The notes: generated from the sequence alone by a model not told the origin. Counted from the stretch's first letter, positions 1-11,079 are shown. The stretch: DNA of 64,000 nt from Cristatella mucedo (GCA_009760855.2 WPIO01000024.1:3013001-3077000); one strand, 5' to 3'. A program made the numbers and translations.

Positions 1-1535
1 AGGGCTGGGTACCTTTTATTGATGGCGTTAGACGAAAAACGCCTCTTCAGAAACGCCATAATTAGTAAACAAGTCATAGTTTTTACCTTGATGCATACTT
101 CCGGTATATTGTAATGCTCATCTGAAAAGGGGGCTGTATGCAAGTCCTTCAAATTGGCCATCATTAGACGGATACTTACAAAGCCTGGATTAGACACTGA
201 GGTCCTTGAAAACTACCGCCCGGTTTCCCTTTTTCATTTTTGTCAAAATTTCTTGAAAAAATTGTCGCTCAGCAGTTAGTACCACACGTGGTAAAAATTA
301 AATATGAGAAACATTTCATTCGGAGTGCAAGTGGCATTATTGTGTGACGGTGTCTCCAGCGGCGGCTGTTCTAGAGCCAGCCTCACGGAGACACAGCAGG
401 CGCACGTGCGAGGTAAACGAGACTGCTTTATTCCTCACAACGGGCACATATGTGAGAGCCCGATTAATCGCAACAGCGACACCAAATATAGCATGCACTA
501 GTGGCCTAACGCTTCGCTGTGCTACATCGGCGGCTTGGCTGTTGGCCACAGGTGAGGCATGTGCATGAGTGTCCTGCACCTCGCCAATTACAGCAGAAGC
601 CGCACTCGCACACCGCAGCATCACTCCACTGAAACTGCTCTCCTCTATGTAACCAGAGACATCCTATGCAACAACTATGATGGGAGTGAAACTGACCTGG
701 CAAAGCTACATCTATCAGCTGCCTTCGACACCATTGATCGCGATATCCTAATTGAACGATTGAGAACAACGATTGGTCTGGCAGAGGAGGCACTGGTGTG
801 GTTTAAATTGTGCTGTCTGATCATGCTCAATCCGTGTCGTGTGGGGTCAGGTCTCATCCAGCAGACCAATCACCTGTGGAGTCCCTCAATGGCTCTGTCC
901 TCGGTTCATTGCTGTGCTCCAGTTATACTCAACCTGTGGGCAAAGTTATTAAAAGTTATTAGTTATTAAGTTATTAGTTATTAGTCCAATTTAATAGGAC
1001 ATCACTTTTACACTGACGATAATCAGCTTTATTTTTTATTCAATTCATCGGAATCTGCTGCAGCAAATGATAAACTGAATGCTTACTAAATTTCATTATA
1101 CTAAACAGAGATACAACTGAACTGCTGCTCATAGGGCACCCTAAGCGTGCGGTTGGACTGAAATGGATTGCTCTTCCAGCAGGTGATGCTGATGTGTGAC
1201 CATCACACCTGCTCGTAATGTAATTGCCGTCTTCGACAGCTTCTTACATTTTGAAAGCTTTGTTGACGAGATTGCTTCTACAGCTAGCCATCACGTCTCA
1301 TCCCTATCTTAGATTAAGAATGGCCTTCCAAGATGGCTTGCATAATATATAACTAGCTGCTTAGTTCTGTCTTGGCTAGCTATTTTAGTTCTCTCACTTT
1401 CTCTTTGTTTCGTGAGGTCAAGTCTATTGGCAACCGAATGCGTACCGAAAGCCGCCTAAGCAATGTGCTTAACAAAACTCTCCTGTACAACACCCACATA
1501 GACTTTGTGGAGTTTCAGACCTTGATACATTCCAT
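1..1535 (+). mobile_element. LINE-B remnant (CR1/L2-type), broken
   Basis: Decayed non-LTR retrotransposon on the plus strand. Near 190-290 a reverse transcriptase segment reads roughly LKNYRPVS. Near 617-800 the block HSTETALL...LSAAFDTIDRD is readable, followed by WFK. From about 1120 the C-terminal part appears (GHPKRAVGL-like), and from about 1395 the family's 3' coding end and start of its 3' UTR. Frames are broken repeatedly, so no protein is made. An unrelated segment interrupts it at about 335-612. The same family is clearer at 35243-36280 and 51147-53362. Confidence 0.8.
335..612. other. unidentified GC-rich insert in LINE-B
   Basis: This block separates two adjoining parts of the LINE-B reverse transcriptase. 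It is richer in GC than its surroundings and open in several frames, but none gives a recognisable protein. I see no clear terminal repeats. It could be a small transposon or another repeat fragment. Confidence 0.35.
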
Positions 1536-1739
1536 AAAAAACTGCAAACTGACGGTGGTAATTACTGCACAAAGCTTAAATGTATCCATTTCTATCTAGA
1601 AATCTTCAATTCTAATTTCATAAAAACTTTGTACCGTTTCAGGAGATAGTGGGAGCTCCGAGTTGAAATATGGAGCTCAATACACGGCTTCAGAAGCAAA
1701 AGAGTAATGGCTGCTGACACACTGCATGTGTCTGTTTTC

Positions 1740-2130
1740 TTAGCCTTAACAGATGATTTGGGGTGCAACATGTTCATTCTTTCTGGACAGAATGTATTCA
1801 GCTGCTTTGCCGCTGATCGCTGGAACTCACTTCCGACTTGGGTCGCGACATCCTCTGATTTGGCCTCATTTGAAAAGTAATTAAAAACGCATCTATCCAT
1901 TACAAAATTTAGTGGATCCATGTGACTGGTTCTTTGGGTGCTTAAGGGTGCGGACACTGTATGCCGCCACTAAACATATTTCTATGCTGTCCAGTTGCAT
2001 GTTGCCATGTTATTCCTGTTGTCATTGAGCATTCTACAACTACCGATTCGGTTCCCTGCCCTCGCAGCATATATTAAGTGCTTAGAAAGAGACTGAGTCC
2101 TCTGACAGCTATATTTCAAACCTAATAATA
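1740..2130 (+). mobile_element. LINE-A 3' end, old copy
   Basis: Matches the last coding part of LINE-A (WNSLPTxVxTSPDL-like, then FSGS-like) and its 3' UTR, which has the family's repeated words GCTGACACTGT and CATGCTG in decayed form, ending in an AT-rich (ATT)n tail near 2125. The 200 bases before it (1536-1739) show nothing I can assign. Confidence 0.7.
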
Positions 2131-2735
2131 TTATTATTATTAACTGGCTCGTGAATCTAAGTTTGATCACATTTCTAGTATGTTCTGCACTCACGCTGGG
2201 AAGAGTAAGTTTATATCCCTACTCTCGAAGAATTTACCCGTCCCTATTTGACCCTTTTGATAAATCGAAGCTGCATAGAGCCTTTGCACTCAAGGGCTAT
2301 TAATTCTATCGCTTGGGGTTGAGTGCTCCTAAATCTAGGCCGGCGGGAAGTTTGCAGCTTTTTATGGCTGTGTTTATTTTTATTTATTCTTTTTACAGCT
2401 AAATTTGTTTTGAGTGTAGGGTGGGATGGGGCTTAGCTCCACAACTAGGCAATGGGTCAAAAGAAAAATCAGCACATATTATATTGGCGAGCAACCGGCG
2501 GACACACGCTCAGTGGAGCAACTCTTCTTTTTTGCCTCATTTTCACGGGCAAGCGGCAGCAGCTGGCCCAGCGCTGCGACTCGGCAGGAGTCAACCGGCC
2601 TAAACCTGCCATCACTGGTCCCTCCCCTCCCCAGCACAGCAGACGCTCAGTAGAAAGCTTCGTTCGGATTGGCTAGCTTGGTCAGTGTGTGGCATAAGCC
2701 AGCCGCTCCCAGAACCTTATATCTGCCTAATAAGT
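2131..2735. other. no gene seen
   Basis: Non-repetitive by eye. Short open frames at 2421-2676 overlap in all three plus frames and resemble no protein, so I treat them as chance. Confidence 0.5.
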
Positions 2736-2908
2736 ATCTCTCGTTGCTACTGCATGCTGCTTCGCAGTCAGCTTGAAACAGCCACCGAGACCCGTTGGCG
2801 ACAATGCTGTCAAAATGCTTCTTCGCTGCATACGTAAAGTGCCTTGAAAGAGATTGAGTTCCCTGAGGGCGCTATGCAAACGTGTTGCTACTATTATTAT
2901 TAGCATTA
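2736..2908 (+). mobile_element. LINE-A 3' tail fragment
   Basis: Carries the family tail: GTAAAGTGCCTTGAAAGAG, then a TTCCCTGAGGGCGCTATGC-like segment, then (ATT)n. The two GC-rich arms can pair, as in the 3' stem-loop of L2-type LINEs. Confidence 0.75.
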
Positions 2909-3540
2909 GTACCAATTGATCAACTGCTAGTTTGAACGTAGACCGGTTTGTTTCTCCGACATGGCTCGCAAGAGATTATTTAATGATATGCTTATAATTT
3001 GCATCTGTTTGAAGTATTCCGAGCGGTTCCTCACTTAAACCATGCACTGTGGAATGCAGCACTGGTGCTCGGACTTCGATGGGCTCAAACTGTCAGAGCC
3101 GACTTGGCTTCATTTCTCAAAAATTCAGTCGCAGGCGTTCTTGGCTGCTTCATCCTGCACCCATCCGCTGCCGCCCTCATGTTTTCTGACAGCTTGGAAT
3201 GACCATTCACCCAGGGTCGCGTGTCCTTCACCGTCACCATTGCTCCTGACTTTCCGCCCATCCAGCCCGTCTCCCTTTGAGGACATTCTCCTCCCCTTTC
3301 CGCTTCTACTGCAGCTGAGTAGGCTACTTCTACGCCAGTTAACGCATAACGGCCTCTTCATTCCGTCTGTGAAGATAATCGTCACCGAAACAATCGCAGG
3401 CTTCTTCTTCGACCTTGTGCTGGACACAGCACCAGCCCTACAAATGCAATACTATCGGTCGAACCGATGAGTGTAGAGAATGCTACTAGCAGGATGGGCA
3501 GCTCAAGTTAACTTGGAGTCTTATTGAAATGACAGACGGG
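2909..3540. other. no gene seen
   Basis: Holds a 142-codon open frame at 3042-3470, plus strand. Its composition (Pro, Ser and Leu runs) and lack of any domain or splice context give no support for a gene. Confidence 0.5.
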
Positions 3541-3544
3541 CTGG

Positions 3545-3680
3545 TTATAATAATGATAATACATTTTATATAGCGCCGTCAGAGAACTCAATTTCTTTCT
3601 AGGCCCTTTACATTTGCTGCAAAAGAAGCACGATCGAATGGTAGGTGGTTATTAATGATTGCTTCATCTAAGTTGCAGAT
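3545..3680 (-). mobile_element. LINE-A 3' tail fragment
   Basis: Reverse copy of the LINE-A 3' end: (AAT)n, then TATAGCGCC, AGAGAACTCAA, CTTTACATTTGCTGCAAA and the A/T-rich UTR start. Only the tail is present. Confidence 0.8.
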
Positions 3681-3784
3681 GGAGCTCGACCTTTTCTAGA
3701 TATCCAATCACACAGGCTGGGTGAAAGAGCCTTTCGGGGGCGCTTTACAAACTACCGTCAGCAAGCCCTTCGAAGGCTGATGAT

Positions 3785-3955
3785 TGCAATACTAATAAAA
3801 AATACCAGCTGATCTAACAGCCTCTTTTTGCATAGCGGCAGAGCCCTTAAGGCTTTCACTACCGCTTGCACTGGCAATAAAGGATTGCCAACCGCATGAT
3901 TCGAACCCATGACCTTAGAATCTAGGTAGTGAAAAGCGACCACCTCACCTCATGA
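3785..3955 (-). mobile_element. SINE1 copy (tRNA-derived)
   Basis: Minus-strand copy of the window's commonest SINE. On its own strand it has a tRNA-like head with a B box resembling GGTTCGAATC, a body reading GGTAGTGAAAGCC and AAAGAGGCTGTT, and an AT-rich tail. The head hairpin is degraded here (AGAATCTAGGTAG replaces the perfect arms). Its position beside 4120-4285 makes a pair of copies in the same orientation. Confidence 0.8.
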
Positions 3956-4119
3956 CAGTTCTTAGATACATGAATAGTGTCAAGGGAAAGCGAAACCTTA
4001 TTGCCGGCACTTTACGTGTTCTGCAAAAGACGCATAGCAATTGGTATGCGATAATATGTACAAAGATAACATAACCACAAGATAACCGTAAGATGACCGC
4101 TCAAATAAATAAATAAAAT

Positions 4120-4285
4120 AAATCCTAGCTGATTAAACAGCCTATTTTTGTATAGCGACAGAAAAGCCTTTACGGCTATTACCACCACTTGCAGTGGCGA
4201 TACAGAATCGCCCACCGCGGGAATCGAACCCACGACCTCGGGACCGAGGTCGTGAAAGCAACCGCCTTACCTAGTGTGCCATCAA
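4120..4285 (-). mobile_element. SINE1 copy with intact hairpin
   Basis: Well preserved minus-strand SINE1. The B box reads GGTTCGATTCC on the minus strand. Positions 4231-4254 are a perfect inverted repeat of 11-bp arms around 2 bases, in the place of the tRNA anticodon arm. The 3' end is an A/T tail of AAATAAAT type at about 4105-4125. Confidence 0.88.
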
Positions 4286-5700
4286 AAGGACAGTTCACAC
4301 GTACCCAGCAAATACTGTGAGGAATGACTCAATGATGGGCTCGCTTGTCAACCACCAACGCCGAACCGTGTTCAAACACTAAGACTAAGCTAAAGCTTAA
4401 TTCATCCAAACAAAGCAAGATCAGCAGTTACGACGATCCTGAAGCTTGTCAGAGATTATCGTTGTTACGTTAGAATAAACAGAAAGTACTCTTTCCAATT
4501 TATTTGCTTGTGGGAATTGTGCAAGTTGTGCTATGCGAGGTGGGAATAAATATGATTTGTGGTTGACACTCGTGATTGTTTCAGGACTCTCACCTGCAGC
4601 TTGCCAAGGTCAAGCGAACTTAATTCATCGCCTTAACTTAGCTTCGGAGGTGTTCTTTGCGCAGTGCAATCTAGAAAGTAAGATTAGGCCATGCACCAAT
4701 GAGATTAGGCCGCAAGCGAGCAGCTCATTCAAAATGCTTTTGGCAGTCGCCCTCCCGAACTCTCGAACGATGCTCGAGCGGCACAATAGCCACCTGACTG
4801 ACCTTGACTTACCGCCATTGGCAGTTGCTAAGTTTTGATGCCGTTGGTCGTGAGCTCACTTACACAGTTGCAGCTAAAAGCTGTGTTAGACCAGCTACTC
4901 CCCCATTGCTCTGCCGGTAAGAGTTCGAGACTGCTTGCACTTAAGAGTGGGTTCGCAACGTTCAAGCCATCTTTCGCCAACGTTGCCCATGGAGGCAAAA
5001 CACCGAAACCGCCTTCATGAATCAAGCACCGGCTCGTTTGGGCTCTGGTTCGGGTTAAGAGTGAACAGAGCGACGATCCGGTATTCTGGGCAGAGGGGGT
5101 CTTGGATTTAATATTGGCATACTTACTGGTTCATCATTGATGGTGGCTTGTGTTCACTATCTCAAAGTAATGCTCACTGTTTTGGGTACTGCAAGCAGAC
5201 AGTCACTGCCGATCGGTCAACTATAGGCTGCAAGCTCAGGCTGCCAGGTCCAATGATTTGCGATTATTCTGCACTAATTCAAGGCCAGAAACTTTCTAGA
5301 ACGTGATTTCTTAAGCACGTGGAGACATAGCTGAAGAATGAAAGAATTTTTTCAAAGGCGAGCCTCGGATAAACCAAGCTGGGGTACTTGTAAACAGCGT
5401 GCGCGACCAAGCCATCACAAACTCATGACGTAGATCCGGCTGTCTTCTAGCCCCGCTAAATCCCAAATGCAGCTACGTAAACCCATGTATGCATGCATGC
5501 CGTTATATATTATTGATGATCTAAGATCAGATAAAAAGTTGCATTATTCCATTAGAAGCTGGAAGCGTATTGACATAAGTTAAGTCCCAAGGTTGTGTGT
5601 CTAAAAGTCCGTACAACGGCCTCCTGCCTGCAGTTTAGTATGAAATGCATTAAGTAGTAAAAGTACACCAGCGACACGACAGCCTAACCTCGCTCGATTG
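4286..5700. other. no gene recognised
   Basis: No repeat family I can name. An open frame at 4533-4838 begins with a hydrophobic leader-like stretch, but it has no visible splice partners and no conserved motif. A second frame at 4835-5020 overlaps a minus-strand one. I regard all as chance. Confidence 0.45.
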
Positions 5701-6300
5701 GTTTAGCAGTCTTGTCTGCTTATCAGTTTTGTGCCGCATTTCACGACGCTCACTTGAAATCGGAGTCCGATCAGCGCCTTCGAGTCACGCTTACTACACT
5801 CCGGTGCACTCCTATACTCTGGTACACTTTCGGGGGCTCAAGCGTAACGAAGAGCGAAGCCCCCAAAAGCGAGCGGTGGTGGTGACGACGGTGGCTATAT
5901 TGTATCGTACACATGCAACTCAAGCGAGCGTACATACGGATATACCTGTAGCCGTCGTAAAAGCAGCTCCAGAACGCCTTGAGAGAAAAGAGAGTGAGTG
6001 AGAGAGACAAAGCTAGGGGATAGCGCCCACACAAGCCGGAGGACAAGCAGAAAGTGTGTCAGTTCAGGACTAGCAGGTCTCCATACCACATCTGACCCTT
6101 TGCAAATAAATCCAGCTTAGTCAGCCGATACTAACCGACTGCAGAGCCTAATGAGGTGGTACTCAGCCAACATGTAAACCGGGCACAGTGTTGCGATTCC
6201 GGCTAGGGCGGAACAACATTGTGGGCGTGCCCGTGCCCACACACTCTAGACACTCCAGTACACTCTGGTGCTATCTTAAGTTACTCAAACGAACTTGATA
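5701..6300. repeat. possible old LTR-like or foldback block
   Basis: Contains related words near both ends: a CACTCCGGTGCACTCC/CTCTGGTACAC cluster near 5796-5833 and CACTCCAGTACACTCTGGTG near 6248-6270. A short inverted pair (GGGGGCTC at 5832 and AAGCCCCC at 5858) forms a hairpin. An AATAAAT signal lies at about 6105. This could be an LTR remnant or a promoter-like GC block. I cannot decide. Confidence 0.3.
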
Positions 6301-6846
6301 CTGTCCTTGGGGAGTAGAGAATCGGTATTTTTTCGAAAGCTGCCCAGTTCTGCGAAGGCTCGGTAGAGACTTTCTACCGTCCCAAAAACTTGGCAGTACG
6401 TTAAAAACTCCACAAACTTCATCGTGAATACTTTATGAATTACATGACTACACTGGTGATTGCCTTAGATACTGTCACCCGATATGAAGCCCTGGAGAAG
6501 CTCTTCGACAAGGAGAGTTGGTTGCATGCATGAATTGTTCTCTGCCGTAGTTAAAGCCAAAGCATTTTTCTGTCACCACGACGTCTCATATCTACGTACT
6601 CCTGCAAGGCACGTTGACATTCTGCCTTGCTGCATGTCACGTCACCTGCTGCGAAGGCCATTGGTGATTCCTTAGATTCAGACATCAGCGGCGAAAGTTA
6701 TCACGTGTTCCTAGACACTGCTCGCCGAGAGGGCACGTCATCTGGTTCCCTGTCGACGCAGCTCTCATTGCTAAATCAATGCCAACGCCATTGATTCCGT
6801 CGTCACGAGACGTTAAGTAAGAAACCTGGCCGGAAAGTCTCCGAGT
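6301..6846. other. 3' flank of the receptor-like gene
   Basis: Lies downstream of the stop codon at 6847 on the minus strand and should hold the 3' UTR. I see no clear AATAAA signal close to the stop, and no repeat. Confidence 0.4.
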
Positions 6847-7684
6847 TCAGGCGTAAATACCCTCCTCGCTCTCATTGCTGATGCCTTTATTTTTGTTACC
6901 TTCAGTGGTTTTGTCTTCCAGGCAAGCTGTGTCGTCAGAATTCGGCAAACGGTCGCAAGTATGGGCGATCGGATCAGGACAGCTCGGGATATTTTCATAG
7001 GCAGCCTTTGACGAGGAGTGCATCTCGACACTGGCGATTGAGCTGAAACTTTGCATAGGGACATATGTACTGGAGTAGCCAGGATGCTCTGACTTGCTGT
7101 ACATTGGCACCACGGCTCCAGCGGCAAATGCAGCAGCCTCCGAATATTTGATACATCGATCCTTGCCATCCATGGATTTCTCAACGACAGCTTCAAGGTA
7201 AGCAGTTTCGAATGAGTTTGACGATCGATGGAATTGGAAAACGTCGGCTGCATTGCAAACTTCGGCAGTGCTGTCAGCTGGCGCGGCACAATTCTTAACA
7301 CACTTACTTGAGCCGGTATTCCTCATAGTGACGTACCCCTCCAAGTCCCATCGAGAGGATGGGTCTCTGCACAGCGGATCTCCTTCTACTATCTCCAAGG
7401 CGGTCCGAGTCTCCCTATTTTTAAAGGCTCCTTGACTCCTAGGATCAACGTTCGCAGAACTAGCTTTATCGAAAGAATTAAACGTCTCGAGTTTCACGAA
7501 TTCGTTCTCTTTTAGCTGGTCATTCTCGGAACGGTTGCCCGTGTACTCATTTTCTGATGCATGGATGAACGCCAGGTTGATGACGTCGGTCGAGGCTCTC
7601 ATTTGGACTCCGGTATCAAGGTCCTCACCAGGGTTTGTTAAAGATCCGTCAGGGTATTTCTTCAGCGGCTTCCATCCAAGTTTT
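6847..7684 (-). CDS. receptor-like gene, exon 4: cytoplasmic tail and stop
   Basis: Terminal coding exon of 279 codons including TGA at 6847-6849. The acceptor is TATTTTTAG at 7685-7693. The first base completes the Arg codon left by the transmembrane exon, giving WWLLKRKLGWKPLKKY across the junction. The tail is hydrophilic, rich in Ser, Glu and Asn, with no enzyme domain. Candidate phosphotyrosine sites are GYVTM (Tyr codon 7333-7335), TYVPM (7063-7065) and AYENI (6997-6999); NEYTGN and PMYSK are others. YxxM is the classic p85 SH2 motif and YxN the Grb2 motif; their use here is inferred. The frame is intact over more than 830 bases in an otherwise decayed region, which argues for selection. 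The frame also stays open upstream of the first ATG (7602) right to the acceptor. Confidence 0.75.
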
Positions 7685-8079
7685 CTAAAAATATGTTTGG
7701 GTTGACATTTTTTTTATCTACATGGACACTCAGACGTATTTCCCTCGTCCACCCACAGGCAGATCTCAGAAGCTTGATAGGGCTATTGCTACAGTCACGT
7801 TAAGTTAATCATAATTATTGATATCTTAAGACATTTTTAGCCAAAAAGATAATGAAATTACTTCCTAGACACTTTGAAAATGCTATAAAAACAGCCTCAA
7901 AAACGTGCACAGTACCAGCAGACATCAGACCACGATGAACAATTCGCACGGCAAGTGCAAATACTGTTATGAACAGGTCGATTGTACTGGTTCTTAAATT
8001 TCCTAAAGTTGGAGTATACCTTAGTATCAGTCAGGAGCACGTTTTGGGCGCAGACGAACTGAAAGTAAGCCTCTAATGG
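7685..8079. other. intron 3 of receptor-like gene, no feature
   Basis: Begins (on the minus strand) after the donor at 10331-10336 and ends here at the acceptor. This part shows no repeat or coding signal. Confidence 0.5.
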
Positions 8080-8395
8080 CTTGACCACATTTAAAAAGAA
8101 ACTTAAAGCACATCTATTTTTTTAGCATTTAGTGGGTTCATGTAATTCGTCCTTTACGTGCTAATGCCTGCTGACATTGTGCACGGTGCCGCTAATAATA
8201 TTTGCATGCAGACCCTGTGCATGTCACCCTGATATACGTTATGCTTGTTTATTGAGCATTCTAACCATTTGATCGTGCTTTTTCGAAGCAATTTAAAGTG
8301 CCTAAGAAGAAGAATGGAAGATGGAAGAAGATGATTGATTTCTCTGAGGGGGCTATATCAAATGCATTAATATTAATATTGTTATTATTAATTAT
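8080..8395 (+). mobile_element. LINE-A 3' end fragment
   Basis: Plus-strand copy from the last codons (TTTTAGCATTTAGTGGGTT) through the 3' UTR with GCTGACATTGTGCA and CATGTCACCC, to an eroded stem-loop and (ATT)n at about 8370-8395. Inserted in intron 3, antisense to the host gene. Confidence 0.8.
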
Positions 8396-9114
8396 TTGTG
8401 GCCTCTTGTAGGCTTAGCTGAACTAGTTTAGTTCAAAGGGCGGGAAGTACGATGCCTTAGTTGGAAGTAGTTTCGATTGATGGCCAAAAATATGGGAAAA
8501 CGGATCCTAAGCTTGATTGGCAGAACATTCAACTCGACACGTTACTTGATGGAGATCCAGTAGGGGTAGATGATTAAATATTCATTACTTGCCACTCTCT
8601 GAGTCTCCGCATGCATGCTCATTCACAAAAACCTTACTCTACCCAAACTGAACGGTCAAACAAAAGCCTCTGGAAACCATGCAAGAGAAACCAGAATGAC
8701 TACCAGTCACGGTCCTTACCATCCAGTATCCGGCCTCCGGTATCGAGCCGCCACCAGCGCTAAATCAGTCGAAGAGCCTTCCTGAGCCGCCCTGAGGCGG
8801 CCATTTTTTTAGGATGCAGATCGCTCAATACAATTATCTGGCTTCCCTTCATACAATAATTACAATCACTAATAATACAGCAATGAACAGTTTTGATCGG
8901 ATATCTCTATTATCGCATTTAGACCGCTTCAGGAAGATCTTCATCGTTTGAATACCGAACATACCGTGCTTTTGAAGCTGCATACTAGTCAGACCTTAAC
9001 GTCCGTATGAATAAACACTATGACCCCGATGTAAGTAGCTTCTCTATGCTAAGTTTAAGACCCTTAATTATTCGATAAAAAGATGACATATTAATTGTAT
9101 GCAAAAGCTGCAAT
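8396..9114. other. intron, no feature seen
   Basis: AT-rich intron sequence without recognisable coding or repeat structure. Confidence 0.45.
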
Positions 9115-9885
9115 AATATTAATAATACACTTAATAAAGCACCCTCAGAGAACTCAATCTCTTCCTAGGCGCTTTGAATTTACTGCGAGGGGAAACACGA
9201 TTGAATGGTGATTGATATCGTGCTTGATAAGCCACGTGAATAACATGGTTAGGGGTGACATGCACAGGGTCAGCATGCAAGTGTGGTTAGTGTCAGCATG
9301 CACAGTGTCAGCACCCATAAGCACATGAAGGAAGAATCACAGGGGCCCACTAAATGCTGACCTAAATAGGTGTATTTTTAAGTTCTTTTTAAATGTGGTC
9401 AAGTCAGGGGATGTTGTGACGCTAGTCAGGAGTGAGTTCCAGCCTTTGGGAGCATACGAACTAAATGCATGGTCTCCAAAGAATTTGAGGTTTATACGAC
9501 GTATTGGTAAACTGTGTTGGATTCCGAAAAAACGGATGGTACGATGCTTTGCCTGGCGGGGAACAGATCTGAGAAATAGGCTGGAGCCAAATAATGAAGT
9601 GACGTAAAAGTGAGCGACAAAACCTTGAAGTCGATCCATTGCTTGACTGGTAGCCAGTGCAGATCGGTGAGAAGTGTGATGTGGCAACTGCGACGCTCAT
9701 GACAGACAAGCTTAGCAGCAGAGTTTTGCCCCAGCTGTAATCGCCTGATTGCACATACCGGTAGGCCAGCAAGCAGTGAACTACAGAAGTTAAGACTGGA
9801 TGTCACAAATGCATGGACCAACTTGGACGTGGTATTCTTATCTAAGCAATCATTGGCTAATTAGCCAGCAAGAGTTGTAATAAAT
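9115..9885 (-). mobile_element. LINE-A copy, 5' truncated
   Basis: Minus-strand copy: (AAT)n and tail at 9115-9190, UTR, then the C-terminal coding part. Readable pieces in two frames include LHAFVTSSLNFCSSLLAGLP, RLQLGQNSAAKLVC and FGDHAFSSYAPKGWNSL. A frameshift and stops make it dead. Lies in the intron of the receptor-like gene, same strand. Confidence 0.85.
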
Positions 9886-10336
9886 GTGGTTAAAGTAAAG
9901 ACTTGAAGAAAAAGTAGTGACATGTGAACAGAGATTTACGGCCAGTAGATGAGCCATTAAACAAATATTTAAGGTCACTACAACTCATATAATTAGTGGA
10001 AAGAGGTACGAGCATTGGCACGAGTGAGAATACCATTGCTAGTAATCAATTTTTAGACTTCCTTTCAAGCCTAAATTAAGGGCGCAGACAGAAATGTATT
10101 TCTCTTAGGCCACTATAAAAAATAATGTATGTATATTTTTCTTAGAGCATTTGTACTAGCTTGAATGTAATTATTGGTATTTTTATTATTATTATCATTA
10201 TGAAGATCACTGGTAAACTCCACTAGCAAACTTATGTGCAGCCTTACATGTGAGCTCTATATAAAACATTCACTCCTTTGCTTCTCGTACACGAATGAGG
10301 GCCGCGAATGCATTTCTCAGCTTAGCCAGCGATTAC
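9886..10336. other. intron, no feature seen
   Basis: AT-rich; short (TTA)n near 10180-10200. Ends at the donor of the transmembrane exon (GTAATC on the minus strand, 10331-10336). Confidence 0.45.
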
Positions 10337-10445
10337 CTTTTGAGCAGCCACCAAGTGAGTAGCGTTCCCACTCCAACGAGTAGCAAAGCTCCGGCAAGAA
10401 CCGACAGGGCAATGATGATTGGAACGTGGTTTTCGTCCGAGATAC
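10337..10445 (-). CDS. receptor-like gene, exon 3: transmembrane segment
   Basis: Encodes ISDENH followed by a hydrophobic run starting VPIIIALSVLAG and ending LLTWWLLK, about 28 residues (10342-10425), a clear single helix. The donor AAAAG|GTAATC leaves two bases of an Arg codon that exon 4 completes. The start is uncertain. If the acceptor is the AG at 10446-10447, the preceding G joins GT to give Gly and everything is in frame. That AG has a poor pyrimidine tract. The better acceptor, CCGTTCTAAG or the following AAG (exon start 10513 or 10510), adds a segment reading CFTTGEYCIYACVDLKK, but that segment is out of frame with the helix by one base at an A5 run (10447-10451). Confidence 0.7.
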
Positions 10446-10701
10446 CTTTTTCAAATCAACGCAAGCGTAGATGCAGTACTCGCCCGTCGTAAAGCAAATA
10501 AGAATTCGCACTTCTTAGAACGGTACAGGCAAGCGACGTCTAATTTACAGATAGGTTAATGAAAACGAGCTCGTGGGGAGTTTTAGGCGGACCTCGACGA
10601 GGCGCTCGCTAATTGCGAATCGAAGCCTAATGTCACTTTACCTATCAGGAGTGAGCAGAAAATCACACCCCCCCTGCCTGCTGACCGAGATAATAACATA
10701 C

Positions 10702-11079
10702 CAGAGTAACGAAGGACTACGTAGCACCAAGTCGTCTTCTGCAAACTTATGGCCAACGCCACGCGACCTTTGAGCGAGTAGGTGGCGCCTACTTTGGGCA
10801 CGATTCGCTGAGTTCCATTACCAGCAAAGAAAATGAGCTCGAGGTATTGGCATTCTCGAGTGCTTGTGGCGAGCCAAGCAAAATCGCTTCCGTCCGTAGG
10901 CTCTCTGAGATGCCACTGTACGGCGCTAGTTAAGGACACGGTGAAGACATCGCTGCTTTCCAGAAGCATCTCCTGGCTGCAGGCAAAGTCTGTTTTTGGG
11001 GGCAGGTATGCCGTTTGCCAGTAGCGCGTGGTGCCAAGAGAAACCGTCTTCTCAGAGCACAGTAGCAACGTCGGCGAGG
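10702..11079 (-). CDS. receptor-like gene, exon 2: ectodomain
   Basis: Open for 125 codons between acceptor CCGTTCTTGCAG (11080-11091) and donor TCTG|GTATGT (10696-10701). Begins SPTLLLCSEKTVSLGTT; contains FACSQE, VQWHLREP, STRECQYLELI, an N-glycosylation site NGT in FFAGNGTQRI, and ends KTTWCYVVLRYS. At least four Cys and alternating hydrophobic residues suggest a beta-sandwich such as an Ig- or CUB-like fold, but no signature is decisive. It joins exon 1 as A|SPTLL, a plausible signal-peptidase context, so the mature protein may start here. Function unknown; presumably ligand binding. Confidence 0.6.

Noticed and set aside
3042-3470. 142-codon plus-strand frame
   Set aside because: Pro/Ser/Leu-rich, no motif, no splice or promoter evidence.
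4200-4254. Possible tRNA gene
   Set aside because: Has a B box but an 11-bp arm in place of the anticodon stem and SINE body attached; it is one of many SINE1 copies.
4533-4838. 101-codon frame with leader-like start
   Set aside because: Hydrophobic start is short, no conserved motif and no partner exon found.
6813-7301. 162-codon minus-strand frame
   Set aside because: Shadow frame of the cytoplasmic-tail exon.
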